In this document: piece by piece, positions 6,947 through 17,363 of the stretch
Position numbering within the stretch: the stretch's first letter is position 1
Layout: the number at the start of each line of letters is the position of its first letter
The notes under the pieces: model-generated
Database searches by the model: none
The model's input: the letters and a program-made list of their open reading frames with translations, nothing else
What the model was told of the DNA's origin: nothing
NCBI GenBank assembly: GCA_902779845.1
Contig: CACZCZ010000015.1
Span: forward strand, 1-64,000
Source: an uncultured Bacteroidales bacterium
GTDB lineage: Bacteria > Bacteroidota > Bacteroidia > Bacteroidales > Bacteroidaceae
Direction of reading: 5' to 3'
DNA: 64,000 nucleotides
Made by a program: the position numbers and the translations under genes

Positions 6947-9900
6947 ATGAAGAAAATCTACTTCTTTCTTTCTTGCCTCCTCGCGTTAGTGGGGGCGAGT
7001 TCTGTAAAGGCGCAGAGCTGGGTAGAGCCCGTGGAGCCCACGAATCCTACGCAGGCGTTGCTGGACAAGGCTACTGCTCCGGAGTATGGCACGTCCTACT
7101 TCATCTTGAATGAGGGGTGTGGCCAGTTTGTGATTGGCGCTAACTCATGGGCTACGACAGTGTCTCTTTCCACTGACGGCATGCCTTACATGAAATTTCT
7201 CATGGAAGATCCGAATGACGGTTCGGAGAACTTCTTAATAAAGGTTGACGGCCAATATACCACTTATGGTAGTGGTTATGAAGGTGGCCGTAGTGTGGGT
7301 AACGACTATGTTTGGCGCGATGACAATCAAACTACGGCTTTCATTGACTGCAATGGACGTGGTAAGAAATATTGGACGCTTACTGAGACCGGGGTCGGAA
7401 ACTCCTACTATTGGCAGTCTGCTGAAGGTCAGGGTGACATCAGTTATGATGTTTCCGCCCACTATGCTGCTGGTGATGCCCCTGGCAAGGCTGTAATCTT
7501 CAACAAGTCCATCAACGACAATAACATCACATGGCTCTTTATCCCCGCTGATGAGGTGGACGTGGATGCTTACAAAATAGAGGCTGACGCATACGCCGAC
7601 GCTATGAAGATCTACAATGCCCGCAAGGCTCTCTATGACCTGCTGGTTGATGCCAACGCGTATGGTGCCGACTATGCTGCTGCCAGCGCTGTCTATAACA
7701 CTCCCGATGCTACGGTTGATGAACTCAATGCTGCCATCGACGAATTTAAGCCTGTGGTGACTGCTGCACTTCTGGCCTATGCCAAGAAGAACTCTACTGC
7801 TGAGGAACCCGTTGACATTACCAAGTACATGATTGTGAACCCCAACTTCGAGACAAAGACTGCTGACGGTTGGACGGTTGACAAGATTGGTGCCAACTGT
7901 GGCTTCCAGAACAATGCTGTTTATGCAAATGAAGAGGAAGGCGTACTGATTTCCAACTTCATCGAGGCTTGGCGCCCCGCCACTGCACAGACTTGGACAG
8001 GCGAGCCTTGGACAATTCCTCCCTACTACCTGCTCGACGGTAAGATCTGCCAGACCATTGACGCGCTGCCCGCTGGTCACTACATTCTGGAGTGCGACGG
8101 TATTGCCCGCAACCAGGCTCCTTCCACTGATGAGAGCTATGTAGATCCCGACGACTACAAAGGTATCTATCTCTTCTACAGTGATGGTTCCATCACTGTT
8201 CACAGCACGGAAACCCTGAAGGATGTGGAAAGTGGCGAGTTCGATGACGATGGTAACCCCATCCGTGTGCCGTCACACTTCGTATTCGAGTTCGATATCC
8301 AGGATGTGGACAGCCTCACCATCGGTTTGATGACCGAGGATACCAATATGAACTGGATGGCTGCCGATAATTTCACGCTGTCTATGGCAGGTTCTAGCCA
8401 GCAGTTGCCTTCTTACGTGGCTCTGCAGGGCGAAGTGAGCACCGTTGCAGGTATTCTGGAGAAGGTTGAGCAGGATCTGATTATTGCCGAGCAGGCTGTG
8501 GCTGACAACTTGGAAAGCGTCTATAAAGAGGTGAAGCCTTTGGCTGATGCCGCTTCTGATCCCACAAAGGACGCAGCCTATGTTGCAGCTTACACCAAGC
8601 TGATTGGTGCCCGCAACGCACTGACCGCTTCTGAGGCTGACTATAAGAAGGCCTACGACTTCATTGACAAGCTGACTGCAGACCACGATGCCTATGAGTT
8701 GAAGGCTGGTTACGCAGGTGTCGTAACAGCCGTCTCAAACCTCCTTGATAGTATGCAGCAGGGCTATGATGAGCGCACGCTGACCAGTGCTGCTATCACC
8801 TCTGCTATTGACGGCTACTCTGAAATGATTAAGAGCGCTATTCAGGTTGTCTTCAATGATGCTGTCAAGGCTGGCGAGCCTCTCGAGGAAGGTCTCGACA
8901 TCACTCCGCTCTTCGAGCACATGGGTTATGCATGGGGCACCAGCCAGGTCGCCTTCTCCAATGGCTATCCCGCTGAGAACCCCGTGTGGATGAACGAAAG
9001 CAAGACCGGTAACTTCAAGACCAATTACAGCACAGCTGAGGTGTGGGATGCACGTCCCTTCAACATCTATCGTGAGTTCAAGGGCCTTCCCAAGGGCAAA
9101 TATACCATCAAGGTACACGCCCTCTATCGTGTTAAGGCGAATTCCGGTGATCAAGGACTGGAGGGATATAACTACGCTAATTACTGGGCTGGTGATTATG
9201 ACGATCCCGACTACGCTTGGCTCTATGCAAATAACAACAAGGTACACCTGACCAACATTGCTGAAATGGCAACGAGCGCCAATATCGACGGCGGCGTGGA
9301 AGTACAGGATGATCCTAACACGGGTGGTGTCGGTTATCTGGTCAACAACCAGAGCGGCGCTTACAAGCTCTTCACGGATCCCGCTTATGCTGACGCTGCT
9401 GAAAAAGGCTATATCGGTGTCAGCGCCAACGTCTTTGAGGATGGCGGCTCCTTCACGGCCGGTATCCGTGGTACCGAAAATCTGGAAGGTAACCACTGGG
9501 TGCTCTGGTACAACTTCGAACTCTACTACGATGGTATGCAGGAGTCTCTTGATGATGAACTTCAGGCTCTGCTCGACGACCTGCAGGAGCTCGAGGATAA
9601 CCTTGTCGGCAGCAGCGTTGCAACGACTGTAAAGCTAATGTCAGACGCCAAGACTGCCGGTAAGGCTGCTCTCGGTAAGGCGGTAGATGTTCAGGCTGCA
9701 GCTATCCTGCAACTCCAGGCTGCCATCAAGGCTGCCAACGAGAGCGAAGCACTCTGTGTGAAGATCATGGAGCTTCATGGACAGTATGAGACGATGCTGG
9801 ATGACATGATGGGCCAAGGCACCTTCAGCGATACGCGCATTGAGGAAATCCTGGAGGAAATCGAGGGCGCCCAAGACATGGATGAGTTCGAAAGCGATGC

Positions 9901-10792
9901 ACAAATCCAGGCTTGGATTGCTGAGCTGCCCGAGGCTTGGGTGAACTACATCCTGAGCATGGAAGAGCTGAACGATGCTACACTGGATGATCCCGTGGCG
10001 CTGCCCATTATCGTCAATCCTGACTACACCCAGGGTAGCAACCACTATGAGGGCTGGACAATCGAGGGCAATGTCTCAGGCGGTAACGTCGGTAATTACA
10101 ATGAAGAGTACCTTGAGTTCTGGAACAACAGAGCAGGTTCTGATTGGACCATCTATCAGGAACTGGCTAAGCTGAAAGAGGGTTACTATACTCTCCAGGT
10201 TGACGGCCTCTATCGTGCTGCTGGCAGCGATGCTGATATCCAAAGCCTCAAGGACGGCGACGTGAAGATGGATGAGTACATTTTCGCCAACAACATGAGC
10301 CAGCCCGTGATTGCATGGACAGACTCTGTGAATGGTGCCCTCATCGGCACACTCGCAGAACTGCATGAGACAGTCGAATATGCGGGAATCAACGGTGTGG
10401 AATACAAATATGAAGTTACACCCGGTGACACTGTTCGCTTTGTGGCTCCTAACACGCGTGCTAATATGAAGACCTTCGCAAACGTCGGTCGTTATCAGAA
10501 CCGGCTTAACTTCTCTTATGTGGAAACGGATGGTCCCGTCCGCATCGGTCTGAAGGCACTCACCACTTATGCCAACAACTGGAGCCCCTTCGGCTTCTGG
10601 AAGCTCTACTACCTCGGCACTGAGGCTCCTGATGCTGTCAAGGATATCACCTCTGGCGAGCAAGCTATCAAGACGGGTAGCCTCTACACCATCGACGGCC
10701 GTCTCATCCGTGGCAATGCTACGCTGAACGACCTCCGCAACGCCGGTCGTGGTGTTTACATCCTCAACGGCAAGAAGGTGGTTGTGAAGTAA
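6947..10792 (+). CDS. Large secreted modular protein with three beta-sandwich-like modules and a T9SS-like tail
   Basis: The 1281-residue product starts with a clear signal peptide (KKIYFFLSCLLALVGASS, cleaved near AQ-SW). Residues about 35-205 look like a beta-trefoil or similar binding domain. Three related modules follow at about 294-480, 648-860 and 1021-1220: each starts with a P-N/D-F/Y or DITPLF-type strand, has a 'G.Y.L..DG..R' centre and closes with NFELYYDG-like residues, as in carbohydrate-binding jelly-roll domains. Helical FIVAR-like spacers separate them. The last 40 residues (LYTIDGRLIRG ... GVYILNGKKVVVK) resemble a type IX secretion sorting domain. No catalytic domain is recognised. 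It is probably a surface or secreted glycan-binding protein; the ligand is unknown. Confidence 0.75.
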   Translation: MKKIYFFLSCLLALVGASSVKAQSWVEPVEPTNPTQALLDKATAPEYGTSYFILNEGCGQFVIGANSWATTVSLSTDGMPYMKFLMEDPNDGSENFLIKVDGQYTTYGSGYEGGRSVGNDYVWRDDNQTTAFIDCNGRGKKYWTLTETGVGNSYYWQSAEGQGDISYDVSAHYAAGDAPGKAVIFNKSINDNNITWLFIPADEVDVDAYKIEADAYADAMKIYNARKALYDLLVDANAYGADYAAASAVYNTPDATVDELNAAIDEFKPVVTAALLAYAKKNSTAEEPVDITKYMIVNPNFETKTADGWTVDKIGANCGFQNNAVYANEEEGVLISNFIEAWRPATAQTWTGEPWTIPPYYLLDGKICQTIDALPAGHYILECDGIARNQAPSTDESYVDPDDYKGIYLFYSDGSITVHSTETLKDVESGEFDDDGNPIRVPSHFVFEFDIQDVDSLTIGLMTEDTNMNWMAADNFTLSMAGSSQQLPSYVALQGEVSTVAGILEKVEQDLIIAEQAVADNLESVYKEVKPLADAASDPTKDAAYVAAYTKLIGARNALTASEADYKKAYDFIDKLTADHDAYELKAGYAGVVTAVSNLLDSMQQGYDERTLTSAAITSAIDGYSEMIKSAIQVVFNDAVKAGEPLEEGLDITPLFEHMGYAWGTSQVAFSNGYPAENPVWMNESKTGNFKTNYSTAEVWDARPFNIYREFKGLPKGKYTIKVHALYRVKANSGDQGLEGYNYANYWAGDYDDPDYAWLYANNNKVHLTNIAEMATSANIDGGVEVQDDPNTGGVGYLVNNQSGAYKLFTDPAYADAAEKGYIGVSANVFEDGGSFTAGIRGTENLEGNHWVLWYNFELYYDGMQESLDDELQALLDDLQELEDNLVGSSVATTVKLMSDAKTAGKAALGKAVDVQAAAILQLQAAIKAANESEALCVKIMELHGQYETMLDDMMGQGTFSDTRIEEILEEIEGAQDMDEFESDAQIQAWIAELPEAWVNYILSMEELNDATLDDPVALPIIVNPDYTQGSNHYEGWTIEGNVSGGNVGNYNEEYLEFWNNRAGSDWTIYQELAKLKEGYYTLQVDGLYRAAGSDADIQSLKDGDVKMDEYIFANNMSQPVIAWTDSVNGALIGTLAELHETVEYAGINGVEYKYEVTPGDTVRFVAPNTRANMKTFANVGRYQNRLNFSYVETDGPVRIGLKALTTYANNWSPFGFWKLYYLGTEAPDAVKDITSGEQAIKTGSLYTIDGRLIRGNATLNDLRNAGRGVYILNGKKVVVK

Positions 10793-10817
10793 CGGCTTGT
10801 AACAATGAATAGTTTGA

Positions 10818-10849
10818 GAGGAGCGGTTTTGCCGCTCCTCCCTTTTTTT
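10818..10849 (+). terminator. Terminator after the 1281-aa protein gene
   Basis: GAGGAGCGG (10818-10826) pairs with CCGCTCCTC (10832-10840) over 9 bp with a 5-nt loop, followed by CC and seven T. Confidence 0.88.
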
Positions 10850-10871
10850 GTGTGCAATCAATAAAAGAAAA

Positions 10872-10900
10872 GTCCGCAATCTCCGAAGAGTATTGCGGAC
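10872..10900 (-). terminator. Terminator of the tRNA-Asn pair, with TTCG loop
   Basis: On the minus strand GTCCGCAAT pairs with ATTGCGGAC, extended past a bulged A by CTC-TTCG-GAG, giving a stable TTCG-capped stem. It is followed by TTTTCTTTTATTG. It lies 10 nt beyond the 3' end of the second tRNA. Confidence 0.85.
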
Positions 10901-10910
10901 CAACGCCCTG

Positions 10911-10984
10911 CGCTCCAGGATGGGCTTGAACCAACGACCCCCTGATTAACAGTCAGGTGCTCTAACCAACTGAGCTACTGAAGC
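10911..10984 (-). tRNA. tRNA-Asn (GTT), downstream copy
   Basis: Read leftwards, the 74-nt sequence folds as a tRNA: acceptor GCTTCAG with CTGGAGC, a D arm (GCTCAGTTGGTTAGAGC), anticodon loop CTGTTAA with GTT, and a T arm (GTTGG-TTCAAGC-CC). The discriminator base is G and CCA is not encoded. It is identical to the copy at 11004-11077. Confidence 0.95.
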
Positions 10985-11003
10985 AGTGCTTTTCCGAGTG
11001 GCG

Positions 11004-11077
11004 CGCTCCAGGATGGGCTTGAACCAACGACCCCCTGATTAACAGTCAGGTGCTCTAACCAACTGAGCTACTGAAGC
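11004..11077 (-). tRNA. tRNA-Asn (GTT), upstream copy
   Basis: A 74-nt tRNA-Asn identical to the copy 19 nt downstream, with the same acceptor stem and GTT anticodon. A minus-strand TACTTTTG element at 11121-11128 should start the two-tRNA transcript. Confidence 0.95.
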
Positions 11078-11120
11078 AGTTTCGAAGCAGTTTTTTTGCT
11101 TTTTTCTCGGAATTGCGGGG

Positions 11121-11159
11121 CAAAAGTAGTGCTTTTCTCAAAAATAAGCAATACTTTTG
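11121..11159. promoter_or_regulatory. Divergent promoters for the tRNA-Asn pair and the PfkB kinase
   Basis: CAAAAGTA at 11121-11128 is TACTTTTG on the minus strand, 44 nt before the tRNAs. TACTTTTG at 11152-11159 on the plus strand lies 19 nt before the kinase ATG. Both match the -7 consensus. Confidence 0.7.
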
Positions 11160-11177
11160 CAGAAAATTTTATGAATC

Positions 11178-12146
11178 ATGACGAAAATCATTGGAATTGG
11201 CAACGCTTTAGTGGATGTTTTGGTCCATATTGACAACGAAAAGCTCTTGTATGAGCTCGGATTGCCGAAGGGAGCAATGACCCATATTGACCGTAAGGGG
11301 CTGATGCGTCTGCGTCAACGTCTGGTTGGCGTTCACGTTGAACGTGCCACAGGTGGAAGTGCCGCCAATACCATTCATGCGTTAGCTGTGCTGGGACATC
11401 ACACTGGCCTCATCGGTGCTGTGGGTGATGACGAGACGGGGCGTTTCTTTGCAGAACAGAACCGAGCCCGAGGCATAGACCTGCATCTGGCCATCATCGC
11501 TGATGAACAGACGGGAACCGCCAATACGCTGGTGACGCCCGACCACGAGCGCACCTTTGCCACTCATCTTGGTGCCGCGGTTTATCTGGAGCGTGCGCTG
11601 TGCGAGGTGGACTTGTCCGCTTACGACCTGCTTCACATTGAAGGCTACCTTCTGCAGGACGATATCCTGCTGCACAAGATCTTGCAGGCGGCGAAGGATG
11701 CCGGACTTCGGATCAGCTATGACTTGGCATCGTGGAATATTGTCCGCGACCACCATGCTGTCGTTACAGATCTGATGGAGAAGTACGTCGATATTGTCTT
11801 CGCCAACGAGGATGAGGCTGTGGCATTCTGTGGCGTTGATGACCCGAAACGGGCACTGCGCGAGCTGGTAGCCAAGACGGACATCGCCGTGGTGAAGGTT
11901 GGCAAACACGGTGCGATGGCTATGACACAGGAGACGGGTGACGAGGTGTTCTTTGCACCGGCACAGGAACGGACAGTCGTGGACACCACAGCAGCCGGCG
12001 ATTTCTTTGCAGCTGGATTCCTGCACGGCCTCGTCGGCAATAAGTCCATTGACACTTGCCTTGCCTACGGCAACAGTATGGCAGGGGAGGTAATACAAGT
12101 GATGGGAACGCAGGTGGCTCCGGAGAAACTGCGCAAATGCTTATAG
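11178..12146 (+). CDS. PfkB-family kinase (adenosine kinase-like)
   Basis: This 322-residue sugar/nucleoside kinase carries the PfkB N-terminal motif (GIGNALVDVLVHID), the substrate-binding GGSAANTIHAL stretch at about residues 58-68, and the C-terminal DTTAAGDFFAAGF motif with the catalytic Asp and anion hole. It phosphorylates a nucleoside or sugar with ATP in the cytoplasm; adenosine kinase-like proteins are its nearest relatives by motif, but the substrate cannot be fixed from sequence. It begins a rightward unit with its own promoter; the protease gene follows after 17 nt. Confidence 0.85.
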   Translation: MTKIIGIGNALVDVLVHIDNEKLLYELGLPKGAMTHIDRKGLMRLRQRLVGVHVERATGGSAANTIHALAVLGHHTGLIGAVGDDETGRFFAEQNRARGIDLHLAIIADEQTGTANTLVTPDHERTFATHLGAAVYLERALCEVDLSAYDLLHIEGYLLQDDILLHKILQAAKDAGLRISYDLASWNIVRDHHAVVTDLMEKYVDIVFANEDEAVAFCGVDDPKRALRELVAKTDIAVVKVGKHGAMAMTQETGDEVFFAPAQERTVVDTTAAGDFFAAGFLHGLVGNKSIDTCLAYGNSMAGEVIQVMGTQVAPEKLRKCL

Positions 12147-12163
12147 AAAACAAACACCATACA

Positions 12164-13786
12164 ATGAAAAAGATACTCCTATCATTTGTGCTGGCGCTGA
12201 CGCTTGCGGCCAGTGCCCAGGAACGTAAACCACAGACGGGCTTCGACATCAGCCGTAACCTGGAGGTGTTCGCAGACATCTACCGTCAGCTGGATATGTA
12301 CTATGTCGATACCCTCTCTGCTGATACCGCTGTGCGATGGGCTATCGACGGGATGCTCTCGGAAATAGATCCCTTCACTATCTACTATCCGGGTGATGAC
12401 GAGGAAGAGCTGAAGACGATGACCACGGGACGCTATGCTGGCATCGGTGCCATCATCCGTCCCTATAAACAGGAAGACAGGGCGGCTATCGAAGAACCTT
12501 ACGAGGGCAGCCCGGCACAGGAGGCCGGCGTGCGGGCCGGCGATGTCATCCTGACCATTGACGGGAAGGATGTCAAGGGCTGGCCCATATCGGAGGTGAG
12601 CAAGAACCTGCGTGGTGAGGCTGGAACGACCTTTGAACTGTGTGTAAAGCGCGAAGGCGAGAAGAAACCTTTAGCATTCAAGATCACGAGACGACAGATA
12701 CAGACGCCGGCGGTGCCCTGGTATGGCATCGTGGATGAGGAGGCACACGTGGGCTACCTCTACTTGTCAAGCGTCACCGACCACTGCTCGCGCGATGTAC
12801 GTTATGCCGTGACCGAGTTGAAGCAACAGGGCATGGAGCGGCTCATCATCGATCTACGCGACAACCCTGGTGGTGCTGTTGTGGAGGCCGTGGAGATTGT
12901 GGGGATGTTCGTGCCGCGCGGTAGCTTGGTGGTCTCTACTCGGGGAAAGGTGGAGTCGATGTGTCATGAATACCGCACACCCGCAGAGCCTATTGACACC
13001 GTGATGCCGTTGGCCGTGCTGGTGAATGGTGGTTCCGCCTCGGCATCTGAGATTATCAGCGGTGCGCTGCAGGATCTGGACCGCGCTGTCATCCTTGGCC
13101 AGCGCACCTATGGCAAAGGTCTTGTGCAGGGTATCCGGGAGCTACCCTATCATGGTCACCTCAAGATCACCACAGCCCGTTATTACATTCCTTCCGGACG
13201 CTGCATCCAGGCCTATGACTATCGCCATCGCACTATTGACGGCGCTGCCACGACGTTGCCTGACAGCCTGACGCGCGAATTCCATACCCGTCTGGGTCGT
13301 CCTGTGCGCGATGGCGGCGGAATACTCCCGGACAGTGTCCTCGTGGTGGACAGTGTGCCTACAATGGTCTATGATCTCTACAACTCTGATGCGTTTTTCA
13401 ACTATGCCAATCACTTTGTGGCCGCCCATCCTTCTGTCGTAGCACCGGCAGACTTCCACCTTACGGATGAAGACTACGCTGCCTTCGTGGATGCTATAGC
13501 GGCCAGCGACTTCACCTATAACGCCCGCTCTGTTGCTGCCTTGAATCAGGTGCGTCAGGTGGCGCGCATCGAAGGACGCTATGAGGAGGTGCAGGAAGAT
13601 TTCAGCCGCCTCGAGGCCAAACTAAAGGCCAATGACCTGCGCGCAGACCTCGAACGTTTCCGTTCGCACATTCAGAAATATCTGGAAACAGAACTCGTCA
13701 GCCGCTACTACTACCAGCGTGGCGCGCTGCAGCACCAGGCGCAGAATGACAAGGCCATTCGTAAAGCTGTGGAGACGTTGCGTTGA
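12164..13786 (+). CDS. S41 family C-terminal processing peptidase
   Basis: I choose ATG 12164 because it starts a standard signal peptide (MKKILLSFVLALTLAASAQ); the frame is open further upstream but overlaps the kinase gene. The 540-residue protein has a PDZ domain (about 90-180, with AIIRPYKQEDRAAIEEPYEGSPA) and the S41 core with the GSASASEI serine motif at residues 290-296 and Lys318 in TYGKGLVQ. It should be a periplasmic serine/lysine-dyad protease acting on C-termini of exported proteins. The C-terminal 150 residues are helical. It ends exactly where the convergent recO gene ends, with no spacer. Confidence 0.92.
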   Translation: MKKILLSFVLALTLAASAQERKPQTGFDISRNLEVFADIYRQLDMYYVDTLSADTAVRWAIDGMLSEIDPFTIYYPGDDEEELKTMTTGRYAGIGAIIRPYKQEDRAAIEEPYEGSPAQEAGVRAGDVILTIDGKDVKGWPISEVSKNLRGEAGTTFELCVKREGEKKPLAFKITRRQIQTPAVPWYGIVDEEAHVGYLYLSSVTDHCSRDVRYAVTELKQQGMERLIIDLRDNPGGAVVEAVEIVGMFVPRGSLVVSTRGKVESMCHEYRTPAEPIDTVMPLAVLVNGGSASASEIISGALQDLDRAVILGQRTYGKGLVQGIRELPYHGHLKITTARYYIPSGRCIQAYDYRHRTIDGAATTLPDSLTREFHTRLGRPVRDGGGILPDSVLVVDSVPTMVYDLYNSDAFFNYANHFVAAHPSVVAPADFHLTDEDYAAFVDAIAASDFTYNARSVAALNQVRQVARIEGRYEEVQEDFSRLEAKLKANDLRADLERFRSHIQKYLETELVSRYYYQRGALQHQAQNDKAIRKAVETLR

Positions 13787-14506
13787 CTATTCAAACACTT
13801 CAGCCAACACCTCTAAGCTGCGGCTTTCTGGAAACTCGGGGATGTGCAGGCGGTAGAACTCTGTGACAATTTCCAGCGCCCGATGGCGCAAGGCGTGGTT
13901 AAGTCCAACGGCGCGCATCGACCGCAGGTCCATACGCAGGAACTTGGGGACGAGTGCAGACTCCTCGGGCTCAAGATAATATATATGGTACGGGCGCACG
14001 CGTGAGAAGGTCGCGGCCTGTAGGTCGAAATAGCAGCCTTCCTCCCAGTCCTCCACATTGGGAAGGAAACCCAGGAAACGCGTCAGGTGAAGCAGGAACA
14101 CAATGTGGAAGTTGACGAACTGGTCGTCTCGCTCATCGAACCACGACAGGGCATTCGTCACGAACTCGAAGAGCGGGCGGTTCTCCTGCTCGCGACGCAG
14201 GGCGTGATACAGGAACTCGCTGAGAAATAAACTCATGGCCGTCTTGCGCGGCTCTATCGTCAGCGTTCGCCATGGTTGCCACAGCGATAATTCCTTGGGG
14301 CGTTGAAGGGCCGTCTTCACGTTGGGCTGCCATGCGACCTCCACCAGTGCCAATGGCTGCCACGCACTGGCTTTGATGCCGTTGCGCCCGATGCGCGACT
14401 GCGGCACGATAAATGGCACCACGCCGGCAGCCTCAGTGAAGATATCTACGATGATGCGATGATCGCCGTAGCGAAGAGAATGAAGGACGATTCCATGGCT
14501 ACGCAT
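13787..14506 (-). CDS. recO: DNA repair protein RecO
   Basis: A 239-residue RecO: N-terminal OB fold starting MRSHGIVLHSLRYGDHRIIVDIFTE, then the helical C-terminal domain with FLLHLTRFLGFLPN. It loads RecA with RecR onto single-stranded DNA in gap repair. The zinc-binding cysteines of some RecO proteins are absent, which is normal here. The ATG lies 4 nt from the predicted -7 element TACTTTTG (14511-14518), so the message is probably leaderless. Its stop abuts the stop of the S41 peptidase gene. Confidence 0.9.
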   Translation of the reverse strand: MRSHGIVLHSLRYGDHRIIVDIFTEAAGVVPFIVPQSRIGRNGIKASAWQPLALVEVAWQPNVKTALQRPKELSLWQPWRTLTIEPRKTAMSLFLSEFLYHALRREQENRPLFEFVTNALSWFDERDDQFVNFHIVFLLHLTRFLGFLPNVEDWEEGCYFDLQAATFSRVRPYHIYYLEPEESALVPKFLRMDLRSMRAVGLNHALRHRALEIVTEFYRLHIPEFPESRSLEVLAEVFE

Positions 14507-14510
14507 GGGA

Positions 14511-14518
14511 CAAAAGTA
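14511..14518 (-). promoter_or_regulatory. TACTTTTG promoter for recO
   Basis: A consensus -7 element on the minus strand ending 4 nt before the only plausible recO start codon, implying a leaderless transcript. Confidence 0.65.
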
Positions 14519-14613
14519 GCAAAAAATGACGAATAGAGCCCTTAGAAAGGTTGAAAATCATTGGTAAAATAATATTTTTTGTGGAAATGTTTGGTGCGTA
14601 TTGTTTTTTACCG

Positions 14614-14621
14614 TACCTTTG
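14614..14621 (+). promoter_or_regulatory. TACCTTTG promoter for the tRNA-Glu and rpsT unit
   Basis: A consensus -7 element 20 nt before the mature 5' end of tRNA-Glu. No other promoter or terminator is visible before rpsT. Confidence 0.75.
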
Positions 14622-14641
14622 CACCCGCAAATTCAGCCGCT

Positions 14642-14713
14642 GGTCCATTCGTCTATCGGTTAGGACGAGAGATTTTCATTCTCTAAAGAGCAGTTCGACT
14701 CTGCTATGGACTA
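14642..14713 (+). tRNA. tRNA-Glu (TTC)
   Basis: The 72-nt sequence folds as tRNA-Glu: acceptor GGTCCAT with ATGGACT (first pair G-T), D arm, anticodon loop TTTTCAT with TTC, and T arm GAGCAG-TTCGACT-CTGC. Discriminator A; CCA not encoded. It is transcribed together with rpsT, which starts 42 nt downstream. Confidence 0.95.
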
Positions 14714-14754
14714 CAAATAAACGTAAATAGTAAATAGTCAAATCGTAAATTGAA

Positions 14755-15009
14755 ATGGCAAATCATAAGTCGTCATTAAAGAGAATCCGTCAGGAGCAGA
14801 AGCGCCGCCTGCACAACCGCTACTATGCGAAGGCTATGCGCGCTGCCGTACGTACACTCCGTGCTACCACGGACAAGGCTGAGGCCGAGAAGCAGTATCC
14901 CGCTGTCCAGAAGATGCTGGATAAACTGGCAAAGGTGAACATCATTCACAAGAACAAGGCTTCCAACCTCAAGTCTAAATTAGCTCGTCATATCCAGAAG
15001 CTTGGATAA
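14755..15009 (+). CDS. rpsT: 30S ribosomal protein S20 (bS20)
   Basis: An 84-residue, Lys/Arg-rich helical protein ([20 protein letters not shown]) that matches bS20 throughout. It binds 16S rRNA at the base of the small subunit. The leader between tRNA-Glu and the ATG is a run of GTAAATAGT/ATCGTAAAT microrepeats with no Shine-Dalgarno sequence. A hairpin terminator follows at 15091. Confidence 0.96.
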   Translation: MANHKSSLKRIRQEQKRRLHNRYYAKAMRAAVRTLRATTDKAEAEKQYPAVQKMLDKLAKVNIIHKNKASNLKSKLARHIQKLG

Positions 15010-15090
15010 GACATCTCGTTGGCAAATATTTCCATCCTCCGTTTGGACGCTAGTCCAAACAAGTCCATAGCAAATTTTTAATACTTCCGT

Positions 15091-15129
15091 GAGAACAACG
15101 GGCCGTGAGGTTCATTGTTCTCTTTTTTT
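15091..15129 (+). terminator. Terminator after rpsT
   Basis: GAGAACAA (15091-15098) pairs with TTGTTCTC (15115-15122), followed by seven T. It closes the tRNA-Glu/rpsT transcript before the gyrB leader. Confidence 0.8.
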
Positions 15130-15170
15130 GTGCTTTGCGAGAAGATATTTTGTGCCTTACGTAACAAAAG

Positions 15171-15198
15171 TATGCGCGCGTGCGCGCGTGCGCGTGTG
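15171..15198. other. Alternating purine-pyrimidine tract (Z-DNA-prone) upstream of gyrB
   Basis: Twenty-eight consecutive bases alternate pyrimidine and purine, almost all CG and TG steps. The tract ends about 62 nt before the gyrB -7 element at 15260, inside an otherwise AT-rich spacer. Such tracts flip to left-handed DNA under negative supercoiling, the quantity that gyrase sets. Confidence 0.8.
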
Positions 15199-15248
15199 AA
15201 AAGCTGTTAAAAGGGCGAAATCTTTAAACTTTAAACTTTATTCTTTAA

Positions 15249-17258
<2,010 letters not shown>

Positions 17259-17298
17259 TGATAGGCGCATTGCCAATGGCAGCGCACAGGAATACTAA

Positions 17299-17345
17299 AA
17301 ATCGCCCATTTCATCGGAAACGAGATACGATGAAATGGGCGATTT
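17299..17345. terminator. Bidirectional terminator between gyrB and the SpmAB-like gene
   Basis: Arms 17299-17316 and 17328-17345 form an 18-bp perfect stem with an 11-nt loop. The stem starts with AAA and ends with TTT, so it has a T tract on both strands and can serve both convergent genes. Confidence 0.9.
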
Positions 17346-17363
17346 CTTTATTGGAACGTGTTC

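Noticed and set aside
10872-11077. Duplicated tRNA block as an integrative-element attachment site
   Set aside because: Both copies are complete tRNA-Asn genes 19 nt apart with shared promoter and terminator, and no integrase or mobile genes are near; a simple tandem duplication explains it.
12056-12163. N-terminal extension of the S41 peptidase
   Set aside because: The frame is open, but the extension overlaps the kinase gene and would bury the clear signal peptide that starts at 12164.
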